This document shows, piece after piece, positions 35,120-43,635 of a stretch of DNA of 64,000 bases (positions within the stretch are counted from its first letter, which is position 1; each line of letters opens with the position of its first letter). Under the pieces are notes generated by a model. That model made no database searches. It was given only the letters and a program-made list of their open reading frames with translations, and was not told the origin of the DNA. The position numbers were made by a program, and so were the translations under genes. The DNA comes from Paraburkholderia mimosarum LMG 23256 = NBRC 106338 (GTDB taxonomy: Bacteria > Pseudomonadota > Gammaproteobacteria > Burkholderiales > Burkholderiaceae): assembly GCF_000739815.1 (NCBI RefSeq), contig NZ_BBJJ01000032.1, forward strand, positions 19,031 to 83,030. Direction: 5' to 3'.

Positions 35120-36295
35120 ATGCGTCCTCTTGACGGCATCACGGTGGTCACGCTCGAGCATGCGATTGCCGCGCCGTTGTGCACACGCCATCTGGCCGAT
35201 CTCGGCGCGCGCGTGATCAAGATCGAGCGGCCCGGCGTCGGCGATTTCGCGCGCGCCTATGACGAGCGCGTGCGCGGCCTCGCATCCCATTTCGTATGGA
35301 CCAACCGTTCGAAGGAAAGCCTGACGCTCGACGTCAAGCACGCGCAAGCGCAGGGCGTGCTCATGCAGCTGCTTGCGCGGGCGGACGTGCTGGTGCAAAA
35401 CCTTGCACCGGGGGCAGCCGACCGCCTTGGGTTGTCGTTCGATGCCTTGCGTGAACGATTTCCTCGCCTGATCGTCTGCGACATATCGGGCTACGGTGCG
35501 GACGGCCCCTATCGCGACAAGAAGGCCTACGACCTGCTGATCCAGGCCGAGTCCGGCTTCCTGTCCGTCACCGGCACGCAGCAGGAACCGGCCAAGGCGG
35601 GCTGCTCGATCGCCGACATCTCAGCCGGCATGTACGCGTACAGCAATATCCTGGCCGCGCTGATTGCGCGCGGAAGGACAGGCGTGGGCTGCCGCATTGA
35701 TGTCTCGATGCTCGAGTGCATGGCCGAGTGGATGAGCTTTCCGCTGTATTACACGTTTGGCGGTGCTCAGCCGCCGCAGCGCGCCGGGGCGGCGCACGCC
35801 ACGATTTACCCGTACGGCCCGTTCGCCGCGGGCGACGGCAAGACCGTCATCCTGGGGTTGCAGAACGAGCGCGAGTGGGAAGCGTTTTGCGCGAAGGTGC
35901 TGGAGCAGCCGGCGCTGGCGACGGACCCGCGCTTCTCGTCCAATTCCCGGCGAACGGCCGCGCGAGACGAACTGCGCGCGATCATCGATACCGTCTTTGC
36001 CGGACTCACCGCAGAGCAGGTCATCGAGCGGCTCGACCATGCACAGATCGCCAATGCGCACCTGAACACGATGCACGACGTCTGGCAGCACCCCCAACTC
36101 GAGGCGCGTCACCGCTGGGCCAATGTGAAGACTCCGGCTGGGGACATTCCCGTGTTGCGGCCGCCGGTTCCGGACGCGATCGCACCGCGCCTCGACCCGG
36201 TTCCTGCGCTTGGGGAGCACACCGAGGCCATCATGGCAGAGCTCGGGTACGGCCAGGAAGCGATCGACCGCCTGCGTGTGGAACGGGCCATCTGA
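35120..36295 (+). CDS. Family III CoA-transferase (CaiB/BaiF)
   Basis: A 391-residue family III CoA-transferase. The catalytic Asp is D166 in SIADISAGMYAYSNI. The GGGGQ loop of formyl-CoA transferase is missing, so this is a different enzyme from frc. Relatives include succinyl-CoA:mesaconate or citramalate CoA-transferases and the intramolecular mesaconyl-CoA C1-C4 transferase. In this cluster it probably activates or isomerises a C5 dicarboxylate. AAGGAG precedes the ATG, and the gene begins 19 bp after the dehydrogenase. Confidence 0.87.
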   Translation: MRPLDGITVVTLEHAIAAPLCTRHLADLGARVIKIERPGVGDFARAYDERVRGLASHFVWTNRSKESLTLDVKHAQAQGVLMQLLARADVLVQNLAPGAADRLGLSFDALRERFPRLIVCDISGYGADGPYRDKKAYDLLIQAESGFLSVTGTQQEPAKAGCSIADISAGMYAYSNILAALIARGRTGVGCRIDVSMLECMAEWMSFPLYYTFGGAQPPQRAGAAHATIYPYGPFAAGDGKTVILGLQNEREWEAFCAKVLEQPALATDPRFSSNSRRTAARDELRAIIDTVFAGLTAEQVIERLDHAQIANAHLNTMHDVWQHPQLEARHRWANVKTPAGDIPVLRPPVPDAIAPRLDPVPALGEHTEAIMAELGYGQEAIDRLRVERAI

Positions 36296-36324
36296 ATACG
36301 ACGGGAAGCAAGGACAACCACCCC

Positions 36325-37689
36325 ATGAGCGACCACCCGAGCCAGGTTCTCGCGACGTTTGCCGCGTCGCTGGCTTTCGATGACATCCCCGCGCCGGTCG
36401 TGGTGCGCGCCGAAGAACTGTTGCTGGACTGGCTGGGCTCCTGCCTCGCGGGTCACGGTGCACGGCCGGTCGAGACGCTGGAGCGCTTCGCTCGTGCGAT
36501 GGGACCCGACGGCGGATCCTCGGAAGTGCTGATCTCTCGCCGGTTGACCTCGCCGTTCTTTGCCGCGCTCGTGAATGCCGCCGCTTCGCACTTTGCCGAG
36601 CAGGATGACGTTCACAACGGCTCCGTGTTCCATCCCGCGACGGTGGTGTTTCCTGCCGCGCTGGCCGTGGCGCAGGCGCTGGGGTCCTCCGGCCGTGATC
36701 TGCTGACGGCGGCCGTTGCCGGCTATGAGGTGGGCATCCGTGTCGGCGAGTTTCTTGGCCGCCCGCATTACAAGGTGTTTCATACGACGGGCACAGCAGG
36801 CACGCTCGCGGCCGCCGCGGCAGCCGGACGTCTGCTGGGGCTTTCGCCCGCGCAGATGCTCGATGCGTTTGGATCGGCCGGCACGCAGTCGGCGGGGTTG
36901 TGGGAATTCCTGCGTGATGCGGCTGATTCAAAACAATTGCACACGGCGCATGCTGCCGCATGCGGCCTGTCGGCCGCCTGGCTGGCACGCGATGGCTTCA
37001 CCGGTGCGCGACGCATTCTCGAAGGAGAGCAGGGGATGGCTGCCGGCATGTCTCGGAGCGCGAATCCGGCGCGGCTGACGGACCGTCTCGGCCAACGCTG
37101 GGCGCTTGCCGAAACCTCGTTCAAATACCACGCCTCGTGCCGCCACACGCATCCCGCCGCCGATGCGCTGCTGCAGGTGGTAAAGACGCATCGGCTAGCG
37201 CCCGCGCAGATTGCGCGCGTCACGGCGCATGTTCATCAAGGTGCAATCGACGTGCTGGGGCCGGTGGTGGACCCGCAGACCGTCCATCAGGCGAAGTTCT
37301 CGATGGGCACGGTGCTCGGGCTGATCGCGCGCTATGGTCGTGCCGGTGTCGAGGAGTTTGCGTCCAGCTTCGACGATGCAGAGGTCGCGGCGTTGCGCGA
37401 CAAGGTCGCCATGGAGCTCGATGCCGAGGTCGATCAGGCTTACCCCGCGCGGTGGATCGGCAAGGTGACGGTGCTCACCACGGACGGACGCGAGTTGCAC
37501 GGCCGCGTCGACGAGCCGAAGGGCGATCCCGGCAACACGTTGTCGCGCAGCGAACTGGAAGACAAGGCGCTGCGTCTCGCAGCGTTCAGCCGGGCCGCCG
37601 ATGCGGCGCAAATGCAGACCGTGCTCGCATCGATCCGGAGTCTCGCCCGGGCCGAACGAATCGGTCGCCTGATGCCGTCCCATGCTTGA
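36325..37689 (+). CDS. MmgE/PrpD family protein
   Basis: A 454-residue protein of the 2-methylcitrate/cis-aconitate family. It shows LLDWLGSCLAG, FAEQDDVHNGSVFHPATVVFP, VAGYEVGIRVGEFL and a FKYHASCRHTHPAADALL segment. Members dehydrate or decarboxylate tricarboxylic acids: PrpD acts on 2-methylcitrate and fungal CAD makes itaconate from cis-aconitate. Here it could dehydrate a hydroxylated branched acid or generate itaconate. AAGGA precedes the ATG. It overlaps the lyase gene by 8 bp, so translation is coupled. Confidence 0.85.
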   Translation: MSDHPSQVLATFAASLAFDDIPAPVVVRAEELLLDWLGSCLAGHGARPVETLERFARAMGPDGGSSEVLISRRLTSPFFAALVNAAASHFAEQDDVHNGSVFHPATVVFPAALAVAQALGSSGRDLLTAAVAGYEVGIRVGEFLGRPHYKVFHTTGTAGTLAAAAAAGRLLGLSPAQMLDAFGSAGTQSAGLWEFLRDAADSKQLHTAHAAACGLSAAWLARDGFTGARRILEGEQGMAAGMSRSANPARLTDRLGQRWALAETSFKYHASCRHTHPAADALLQVVKTHRLAPAQIARVTAHVHQGAIDVLGPVVDPQTVHQAKFSMGTVLGLIARYGRAGVEEFASSFDDAEVAALRDKVAMELDAEVDQAYPARWIGKVTVLTTDGRELHGRVDEPKGDPGNTLSRSELEDKALRLAAFSRAADAAQMQTVLASIRSLARAERIGRLMPSHA

Positions 37690-38503
37690 GCGCGCCGTGG
37701 CCCTGCAGACTGCGCGCTCCTACCTGTTCGTTCCCGGACATCGGCCCGATCGATTCGACAAGGCGGTTGGCGCCGGAGCGGACGCGGTCATCATCGATCT
37801 CGAAGACGCGGTGCCGCCCGAGTACAAGGCCGCCGCGCGCTACGCGCTCGCAGCCTGGCTGTCACCCGAGCGGCCGGTGCTGGTTCGCATCAACGGTGCC
37901 GGCAGCGAGGCGTTCGAAGAGGATCTGCGCCTGTGCAGCATGCCGGGCGTGGCCGGCATCGTGCTACCGAAAGCCGGGACGCAGGACGGACCCATCCTGA
38001 ACCGATGCGTTTCTGCGGGCATGGCGATCTTCCCGCTCATCGAGACCGCGCAAGGCGTCTGGCATGCGCGCGCGCTGGCCGAGACACCCGGCGTGCAGCG
38101 GCTCATGTTCGGCTCGATTGACCTGCAGGTGGACCTCGACATGGATGCCGATGAAGACGATCTGCTGTATTTCCGTTCGCATCTCGTGCTGGTGTCCCGC
38201 CTGGCAGGGCTGCCGTCGCCCGTCGATGGCGTGAGCACTGTCATCGACGATGTCGAGCAACTGCGCGCCGATACGCTGCGGGCACGCCGCCTGGGTTTCG
38301 GGGCAAAGCTGTGCATCCATCCTCGGCAGGTCGGCTGCGTGCACGCGGCACTCAGCCCTTCCGGGCAGGACCTTGCCTGGGCCACGCGCATCGTTGCGGC
38401 GGCTGACGCCGCGCGCCAGGGGGCAGTGGCCGTGGACGGGAAGATGGTGGACCTGCCCGTGATACGCAAGGCGCAGCGGATTTTATCAAGCAGTCGGTCA
38501 TAA
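37682..38503 (+). CDS. HpcH/HpaI (CitE-like) lyase, citramalyl-CoA lyase candidate
   Basis: A 273-residue CitE-like TIM barrel. Motifs are RSYLFVPGHRPDRFDKA, IIDLEDAVPPEYK with the metal-binding acidic residues, PLIETAQGV and LMFGSIDLQVDL, and KLCIHPRQV. Such enzymes cleave citramalyl-CoA or malyl-CoA to acetyl-CoA plus pyruvate or glyoxylate. With the hydratase and CoA-transferase upstream, (S)-citramalyl-CoA cleavage to pyruvate and acetyl-CoA is the likeliest reaction. It starts inside the end of the MmgE/PrpD gene. Confidence 0.87.
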   Translation: MLERAVALQTARSYLFVPGHRPDRFDKAVGAGADAVIIDLEDAVPPEYKAAARYALAAWLSPERPVLVRINGAGSEAFEEDLRLCSMPGVAGIVLPKAGTQDGPILNRCVSAGMAIFPLIETAQGVWHARALAETPGVQRLMFGSIDLQVDLDMDADEDDLLYFRSHLVLVSRLAGLPSPVDGVSTVIDDVEQLRADTLRARRLGFGAKLCIHPRQVGCVHAALSPSGQDLAWATRIVAAADAARQGAVAVDGKMVDLPVIRKAQRILSSSRS

Positions 38504-38527
38504 CGATTGCGCAACGTGGAGGAGACA

Positions 38528-39535
38528 ATGAAGAAAACCCTGGCAACACTATTCGGCGCAATGGCGCTGCTGGTCAGCAGTGCGGTACCCGCCGGTGAGC
38601 CGATCGTCATCAAGTTCAGCCACGTGGTGGCGCATGACACGCCCAAGGGGCTGAGCGCCGAGTATTTCAGGAAGCTCGCGGAAGAACGCACCCAGGGCCG
38701 CGTCAAGGTCGAGGTCTATCCGAACAGCACCCTGTATAAGGACGGGGAGGAGATGCAGGCGCTGCAGCTCGGTTCCGTGCAGATGCTGGCACCGTCGCTG
38801 GCGAAGTTCGGCCCGCTTGGCGTGCGCGAATTCGAGGTGTTCGATCTGCCGTACCTGTTCTCCGATTACACCGGGCTGCACAAGGTGACGCAGGGCCCGG
38901 TGGGCAAACAACTGCTCGACAAGCTGCAAAGCAAGGGCATCACGGGGCTGGCCTACTGGGACAACGGCTTCAAGGTCGTGACTGCGAACAAGCCGATGCA
39001 TGTGCCAGCCGACTTCAAGGGCCTGAAGTTCCGCATCCAGTCGTCGAAGGTGCTGGACGCGCAGTTCCGGGCGCTGGGCGCGATTCCGCAGGTGATGGCG
39101 TTCTCCGAGGTCTATCAGGGCCTGCAGACCGGTGTGGTCGACGGCACCGAGAACACCACGTCTAACGTGCTCACGCAGCGTATGAACGAGGTGCAGAAGT
39201 ACCTGACGGTGTCCAACCACGGCTATATAGGCTACGCCGTGATCGTCAACAAGAAGTTCTGGGATGGATTGCCGCCCGATATCCGCACCGCGCTCGAAGG
39301 GGCGATGCGCGATGCCACCACCTATGCGGATGACATCGCCAGAAAGGAAAACGACGACGCGCTGGAAAAAATCAAATCCACGGGTAAGACGCAGATCATC
39401 GCGCTAACGCCGGCTGAGCGCGTCCAATGGAAGCAGGCGCTCATCAAGGTGCATCGCCAGCAGGAGAGCCGCGTCGGCAAAGACACCATCGAGGCCATCT
39501 ACAAGGCCACGGGCTTCGATCCTGCCAGGCTGTAA
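38528..39535 (+). CDS. dctP: TRAP transporter solute-binding protein
   Basis: A 335-residue periplasmic binding protein with a signal peptide (MKKTLATLFGAMALLVSSAV, cleavage near residue 22). The DctP fold markers are FSHVVAHDTPKGLSAEYFRKLAEE, AYWDNGFKVVTANKP, FKGLKFRIQSSKV with the Arg that pairs with a ligand carboxylate, and VYQGLQTGVVDGTENTT. It captures a carboxylate ligand for the DctQM permease. GGAGGAGA precedes the ATG. Its position after the C5-acid enzymes suggests the ligand is their substrate. Confidence 0.92.
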   Translation: MKKTLATLFGAMALLVSSAVPAGEPIVIKFSHVVAHDTPKGLSAEYFRKLAEERTQGRVKVEVYPNSTLYKDGEEMQALQLGSVQMLAPSLAKFGPLGVREFEVFDLPYLFSDYTGLHKVTQGPVGKQLLDKLQSKGITGLAYWDNGFKVVTANKPMHVPADFKGLKFRIQSSKVLDAQFRALGAIPQVMAFSEVYQGLQTGVVDGTENTTSNVLTQRMNEVQKYLTVSNHGYIGYAVIVNKKFWDGLPPDIRTALEGAMRDATTYADDIARKENDDALEKIKSTGKTQIIALTPAERVQWKQALIKVHRQQESRVGKDTIEAIYKATGFDPARL

Positions 39536-39644
39536 CCAGTCGGTAGCCGCGGCAGCCATGCCATGGCGGCCGCCTTACGGGAACGCGCCTGCGATGCGCA
39601 GCGGCGCGTTGTGACTGCGCATCCACCTAGATCTGGCACGTCCC

Positions 39645-40229
39645 ATGATTCTCAAATTCTTTGACCGCCTCGAGGAATGGCTGATCGTCTTCCTCATGGG
39701 AGCGGCAACGCTGCTGATTTTCGCTGCCGTGGCACACCGCTATGCCTCCGGCGTTCCGGTGCTGCAGGAATACCTGCTCCAGCTCGACATGAGCTGGGCT
39801 CAGGAGCTCTGCATCTACATGTTCGTCTGGATGGCGAAGTTTGGCGCCGCCTATGGCGTGCGCACGGGCATCCATGTGGGCGTCGACGTGCTGATCAACC
39901 GGTTTGACGATCGCCTGCGCGGTGGCTTCGTCGTGTTCGGGCTGCTGGCTGGCGCGCTGTTCACCGGCATCGTCGGCACCATGGGCGCGCGCTTCGTCTG
40001 GCAGATCGCGCATACCGACCAGGTGTCACCGGACCTCGAAGCGCCGATGTGGCTCGTCTATCTGGCCATTCCGTGCGGCTCGTACCTCATGTGCTTCCGC
40101 TTTCTGCAGGTGGCGTGGAATTTCATGCGTACCGGCAAGCTGCCGCATCACGACATCGCGCATGTCGAGGGCGTGGACGAAGGTGCCGCGCATGACCTTC
40201 ATCCCCTGAGTCACGAGGCACGGCAATGA
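39645..40229 (+). CDS. dctQ: TRAP transporter small permease
   Basis: A 194-residue protein with four membrane helices (first near 12-32). The conserved SWAQELCIYMFVWMAKFGAAYGVR motif of DctQ proteins sits in the second, and a hydrophilic His-rich C-terminus follows. It forms the membrane complex with DctM. The last codons overlap the dctM start in ATGA (40226-40229). Confidence 0.9.
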   Translation: MILKFFDRLEEWLIVFLMGAATLLIFAAVAHRYASGVPVLQEYLLQLDMSWAQELCIYMFVWMAKFGAAYGVRTGIHVGVDVLINRFDDRLRGGFVVFGLLAGALFTGIVGTMGARFVWQIAHTDQVSPDLEAPMWLVYLAIPCGSYLMCFRFLQVAWNFMRTGKLPHHDIAHVEGVDEGAAHDLHPLSHEARQ

Positions 40230-41509
40230 ACGCTTACATCATCTTTGGGCTGCTGATCCTGCTGATGATCACGGGCATGCCGATCTCGATCTCCCTCGGT
40301 CTCACGGTGCTGACGTATCTGTTCACCATGACCCACGTGCCGATCGAATCGGTGGCGCTCAAGCTGTTCACCGGGATCGAGAAGTTCGAGATCATGGCAA
40401 TCCCGTTTTTCATCCTTGCGGGCAATTTTCTGACACACGGCGGGGTGGCGCGGCGCATGATTGCCTTTGCCACCTCCTTGATCGGTCACTGGCATGGCGG
40501 CCTCGGGCTCGCGGGCGTGGTTGCCTGCGCGCTGTTTGCCGCCATCTGCGGCTCCAGCCCGGCGACGGTTGTGGCCATCGGCTCGGTCGTGCTGCCGGCA
40601 ATGGAGCAGCAGGGCTTTCCCCGCAAGTTCGGCGCCGGCGTGATCGCTACATCGGGGGCGCTCGGTATCCTGATGTTGCCCTCGATCGTCAAGGTCATCT
40701 ATGCGGTTTCTACCAACACATCGATCGGAGCGTTATTCGTTGCGGGCGTGATACCGGGCCTGATCCTGACGGCCATGCTGGCCGTGACCACGTCGCACAT
40801 TGCCAGGAAGAACGACTATCCGCGCATGCCCAGGGCAAACTGGGGCCAGCGCTTCGGGGCGTTCCGCGAGAGCATCTGGGGTTTGTTCCTCGTGGTCGTC
40901 GTGATCGGCGGCATCTATTCGGGCATCTTCACGGCGACCGAGGCGGCTGCCATGAGTGCGGTCTATGCCTTCTTCGTCGCGGTGTTCGTCTACAAGGACA
41001 TGAAACTCAAGGAGGTGCCGAAGGTTCTGCTCGCATCTGCGAACCTGAGTGCGATGATCCTGTACATCATCACCAACGCGGTATTGTTCTCGTTTTTGAT
41101 GACCTCGGAGAACATTCCGCAGCAGATGGCGGAATGGCTCCTGCATATGGGGCTGGGACCGATCACCTTCCTGCTGATGGTCAACGTGCTGCTGCTGATT
41201 GCCGGCAACGTGATGGAACCGTCCTCGATCGTGCTGATCATGGCGCCGATCCTGTTTCCGGTGGCGATGCAGCTCGGCATCGACCCGATCCACTTTGGCA
41301 TCGTGATCATCATCAATATGGAAGTGGGCCTGTGCCATCCGCCGGTGGGGCTCAATCTCTATGTCACTAGCGGCATCACGCGCATGGGCATTACCGAGCT
41401 GACGGTGGCCGTCTGGCCGTGGCTGCTGACGATGATCGCGTTCCTTGTGATGGCGACGTATATGCCGATCCTTTCGCTCTGGTTGCCCAAGGCGCTCGGC
41501 ATGATGTGA
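40226..41509 (+). CDS. dctM: TRAP transporter large permease
   Basis: A 427-residue permease with about 12 helices. Family segments include AIPFFILAGNFLTHGGVARRM, SGSSPATVVAIGS-like ICGSSPATVVAIGSVV, and GLCHPPVGLNLYVTSGITR near the end. It carries out Na+-driven uptake of the acid delivered by DctP. It overlaps dctQ by 4 nt. A diverged partial copy of its last ~50 codons is found at 44946-45107. Confidence 0.92.
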   Translation: MNAYIIFGLLILLMITGMPISISLGLTVLTYLFTMTHVPIESVALKLFTGIEKFEIMAIPFFILAGNFLTHGGVARRMIAFATSLIGHWHGGLGLAGVVACALFAAICGSSPATVVAIGSVVLPAMEQQGFPRKFGAGVIATSGALGILMLPSIVKVIYAVSTNTSIGALFVAGVIPGLILTAMLAVTTSHIARKNDYPRMPRANWGQRFGAFRESIWGLFLVVVVIGGIYSGIFTATEAAAMSAVYAFFVAVFVYKDMKLKEVPKVLLASANLSAMILYIITNAVLFSFLMTSENIPQQMAEWLLHMGLGPITFLLMVNVLLLIAGNVMEPSSIVLIMAPILFPVAMQLGIDPIHFGIVIIINMEVGLCHPPVGLNLYVTSGITRMGITELTVAVWPWLLTMIAFLVMATYMPILSLWLPKALGMM

Positions 41510-41557
41510 GGATGACTCCACGACCCCGGTTGCGACACCGTTCGCGAGGAACTGGAT

Positions 41558-42247
41558 GTGCTGCGCGAGGTCCTGCAGCCTCCGGGCATGATGATTCCGC
41601 TGCGAGACATCCTTGAACTCGGCTGCGGCACGGGCGACTTGACGCGCAAAATTGCAGATGCATGGCCGAGAGCGCGGATTCGCGCACTGGAGGTCGATCG
41701 TATCCAGCTTGGGCACAACCAGACCCGCAACCGTCACGCCAATATCCGCTACGAATTCGGGCCGGCGCAGGCCATTCCGTGTGAGCCGGAATCGTGCGAC
41801 GTCGTGCTCATGTTCAAGTCGTTGCACCATGTTCCCCTCGATCTGCTCGACACGGCCCTCGACGAGATTCACCGGGTGCTGCGCCCAGGCGGTGTCGCCT
41901 GGTTCGCCGAGCCTGTGTTCGCGGGCGATCTGAATGAGATCATCAGGCTATTCCACGATGAGCAGGTGGTGCGACAAGCGGCATTCGATGCGCTCGTGCG
42001 CGCCGGCAACAGCGGTCAGTGGAAACAGACACGCGAGATCCACTATCTCGTGCCGGTGCGTTTCAGCGACTTTGCCGATTTCGAGCGCAAGGTGATGCGG
42101 GTCACACACAGCGATTTCGGGTTGACCGATGCGGTGGTCGATCGCGTACGGGAGGCATTCGAGCGCCATATGCGGGCGGACGGCGCGCATTTCGTGCGGC
42201 CGATGCGGGCTAATGTTTTCAGCAAGAGGGTGCACGGCGACCGATAG
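41558..42247 (+). CDS. Class I SAM-dependent methyltransferase, N-terminally shortened
   Basis: A 229-residue protein. The SAM site is LELGCGTGDLTRKIAD, followed by LEVDRIQLGH, the AQAIPCEPESCDVVLMFKSLHHV motif and HRVLRPGGVAWFAEP. Comparison with the partial copy at 45116 shows that 8 bp were lost just after dctM, removing the ancestral start (MKLHDPGCD...). Translation may now begin at GTG 41558, which has GAGGAA seven bases upstream, costing about 15 residues before the SAM domain. The C-terminal half is intact. The substrate is unknown; the gene follows dctM by 48 bp. Confidence 0.7.
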   Translation: MLREVLQPPGMMIPLRDILELGCGTGDLTRKIADAWPRARIRALEVDRIQLGHNQTRNRHANIRYEFGPAQAIPCEPESCDVVLMFKSLHHVPLDLLDTALDEIHRVLRPGGVAWFAEPVFAGDLNEIIRLFHDEQVVRQAAFDALVRAGNSGQWKQTREIHYLVPVRFSDFADFERKVMRVTHSDFGLTDAVVDRVREAFERHMRADGAHFVRPMRANVFSKRVHGDR

Positions 42248-42346
42248 ACTGCTGCTTCAGTCATGCTGAACCGGTATAGGTGGCATGGAGGATGCCGGGC
42301 ACAGTGGATGGATGGCGGGTGAGCGCATGGGCAGGGCCGCGAACCG

Positions 42347-42364
42347 TGCATGCCCAGGCATGCA
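42347..42364. promoter_or_regulatory. Perfect 8-2-8 inverted repeat
   Basis: TGCATGCC and GGCATGCA are exact complements around CA. The element lies between the methyltransferase end and the convergent LysR end. It could serve as a terminator stem (no T-run) or a protein site. Confidence 0.4.
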
Positions 42365-42437
42365 TGGGGATGGCCATGCGAGGCCCCGGAAGCCGCTGAC
42401 GTTGGGTCCGGTGAAGGGGCAGAGGTAGAAACGCGGG

Positions 42438-43346
42438 CTACGTTGCGTCGCTCAGTTGTTCGATCACCAGTGTCCTGATCCAGCGGTTCGCGTCATGCAT
42501 GTCAAAATTCGCGTGCCAATGCACGGTGACGGTCACGCCGGGAATATCGACCGGCAGATCGTAGACCGCGAGTTTGCCGCCTGGGTTGAGCAACGGGACG
42601 GTGCTCCGCGGCAACGTCACGATCAGGTCCGTATGCGCGAGGATGTGGGGCACCACGGTGAAGTGCGGTACCTGAAGCGCAATCTGCCTGTGAATGTTTC
42701 GTTTCCGGAAACTGCCCTCGATCTGATGATGTCCGCTTTCGAGCGAGCTCACGAGCACGTGCGGTAACGTCAGGTATTGCTCGAGCGTGAGCGCACGCCG
42801 CGGCAGACCCCGACGGCGGCGCGTCATGCACACGTAGTCTTCGTGGAAAAGCGGCTGATGACGAGTCCGGCCAACCAGCGCCGGCAGATTGCCGAGCGCG
42901 AGATCGAGGCGTCCCACGCGCAACACGTCCTCGATCTGATCGAGCGGGATCGACTGAACATCTAGTCGCACATGAGGCGCGCATTCCGCCAGCGCCGCGT
43001 AGAGCGGCGGCAGGAACGCAAGCTCGCCGATATCCGACATGGCAATCCGGAACGCACGCGTGCTGGTCTTCGGGTTGAACGGGACCATCAATTGCAGCGC
43101 ATGTTCGGCCGCGGTTATAGCGGCGCGCAGCGGCTCGCGCATCTCCAGCGCGGCCGATGTGGGTTGCATCTCGTTGCCGTTACGCACGAACAGCGGGTCT
43201 TCGAGGATCGCGCGCAATCGGCCGAGCGCGTAGCTCACCGCGGGCTGGGACACCCCCAGCCGGATCGCCGCCAGCGTCAGGCTATGTTCTTCCAGAATGG
43301 CGTGAAAGACACGCAGCAGGTTCAAATCGATGCGGGTGGTGTCCAC
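42438..43346 (-). CDS. LysR family transcriptional regulator (NahR/NodD-like)
   Basis: A 302-residue regulator. The helix-turn-helix covers DLNLLRVFHAILEEHSLTLAAIRL and SQPAVSYALGRLR, typical of the NahR/NodD/LinR branch whose inducers are often aromatic acids. The effector domain follows (RAFRIAMSDIGELAFLPPL). The start is GTG 43346. It is divergent from the MFS gene at 43636 and probably controls it through the shared 289-bp region. Confidence 0.88.
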   Translation of the reverse strand: MDTTRIDLNLLRVFHAILEEHSLTLAAIRLGVSQPAVSYALGRLRAILEDPLFVRNGNEMQPTSAALEMREPLRAAITAAEHALQLMVPFNPKTSTRAFRIAMSDIGELAFLPPLYAALAECAPHVRLDVQSIPLDQIEDVLRVGRLDLALGNLPALVGRTRHQPLFHEDYVCMTRRRRGLPRRALTLEQYLTLPHVLVSSLESGHHQIEGSFRKRNIHRQIALQVPHFTVVPHILAHTDLIVTLPRSTVPLLNPGGKLAVYDLPVDIPGVTVTVHWHANFDMHDANRWIRTLVIEQLSDAT

Positions 43347-43635
43347 GCGTGAGTGCTCGTTAGCCGCCGATGCCAGCAGCCATCGTTCGGGGGCGATGGC
43401 TCCGGGCGCGCAGCGTGCGGGTTAATAAATAAACTTATTCAGCCACCGGATATTGATCGATTCGGCGAAATCGTACTTTATTCCTATACTCGCCTGACCT
43501 CAAACGATCACGCACGTGATGGTCGGGCGATCATTCGATCCCTTGACCGGCTGGCTGCAGTGCAGCGACGCCATGCATCGCGCGAAGTACCGGTTTGAAT
43601 CGGACCCGCTGAATAAAGCTGAGGAGTCTTGCGCC

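Noticed and set aside
35120..36295. Second formyl-CoA transferase
   Set aside because: The catalytic Asp is present but the GGGGQ glycine loop of Frc is absent, and context points to C5-acid metabolism.
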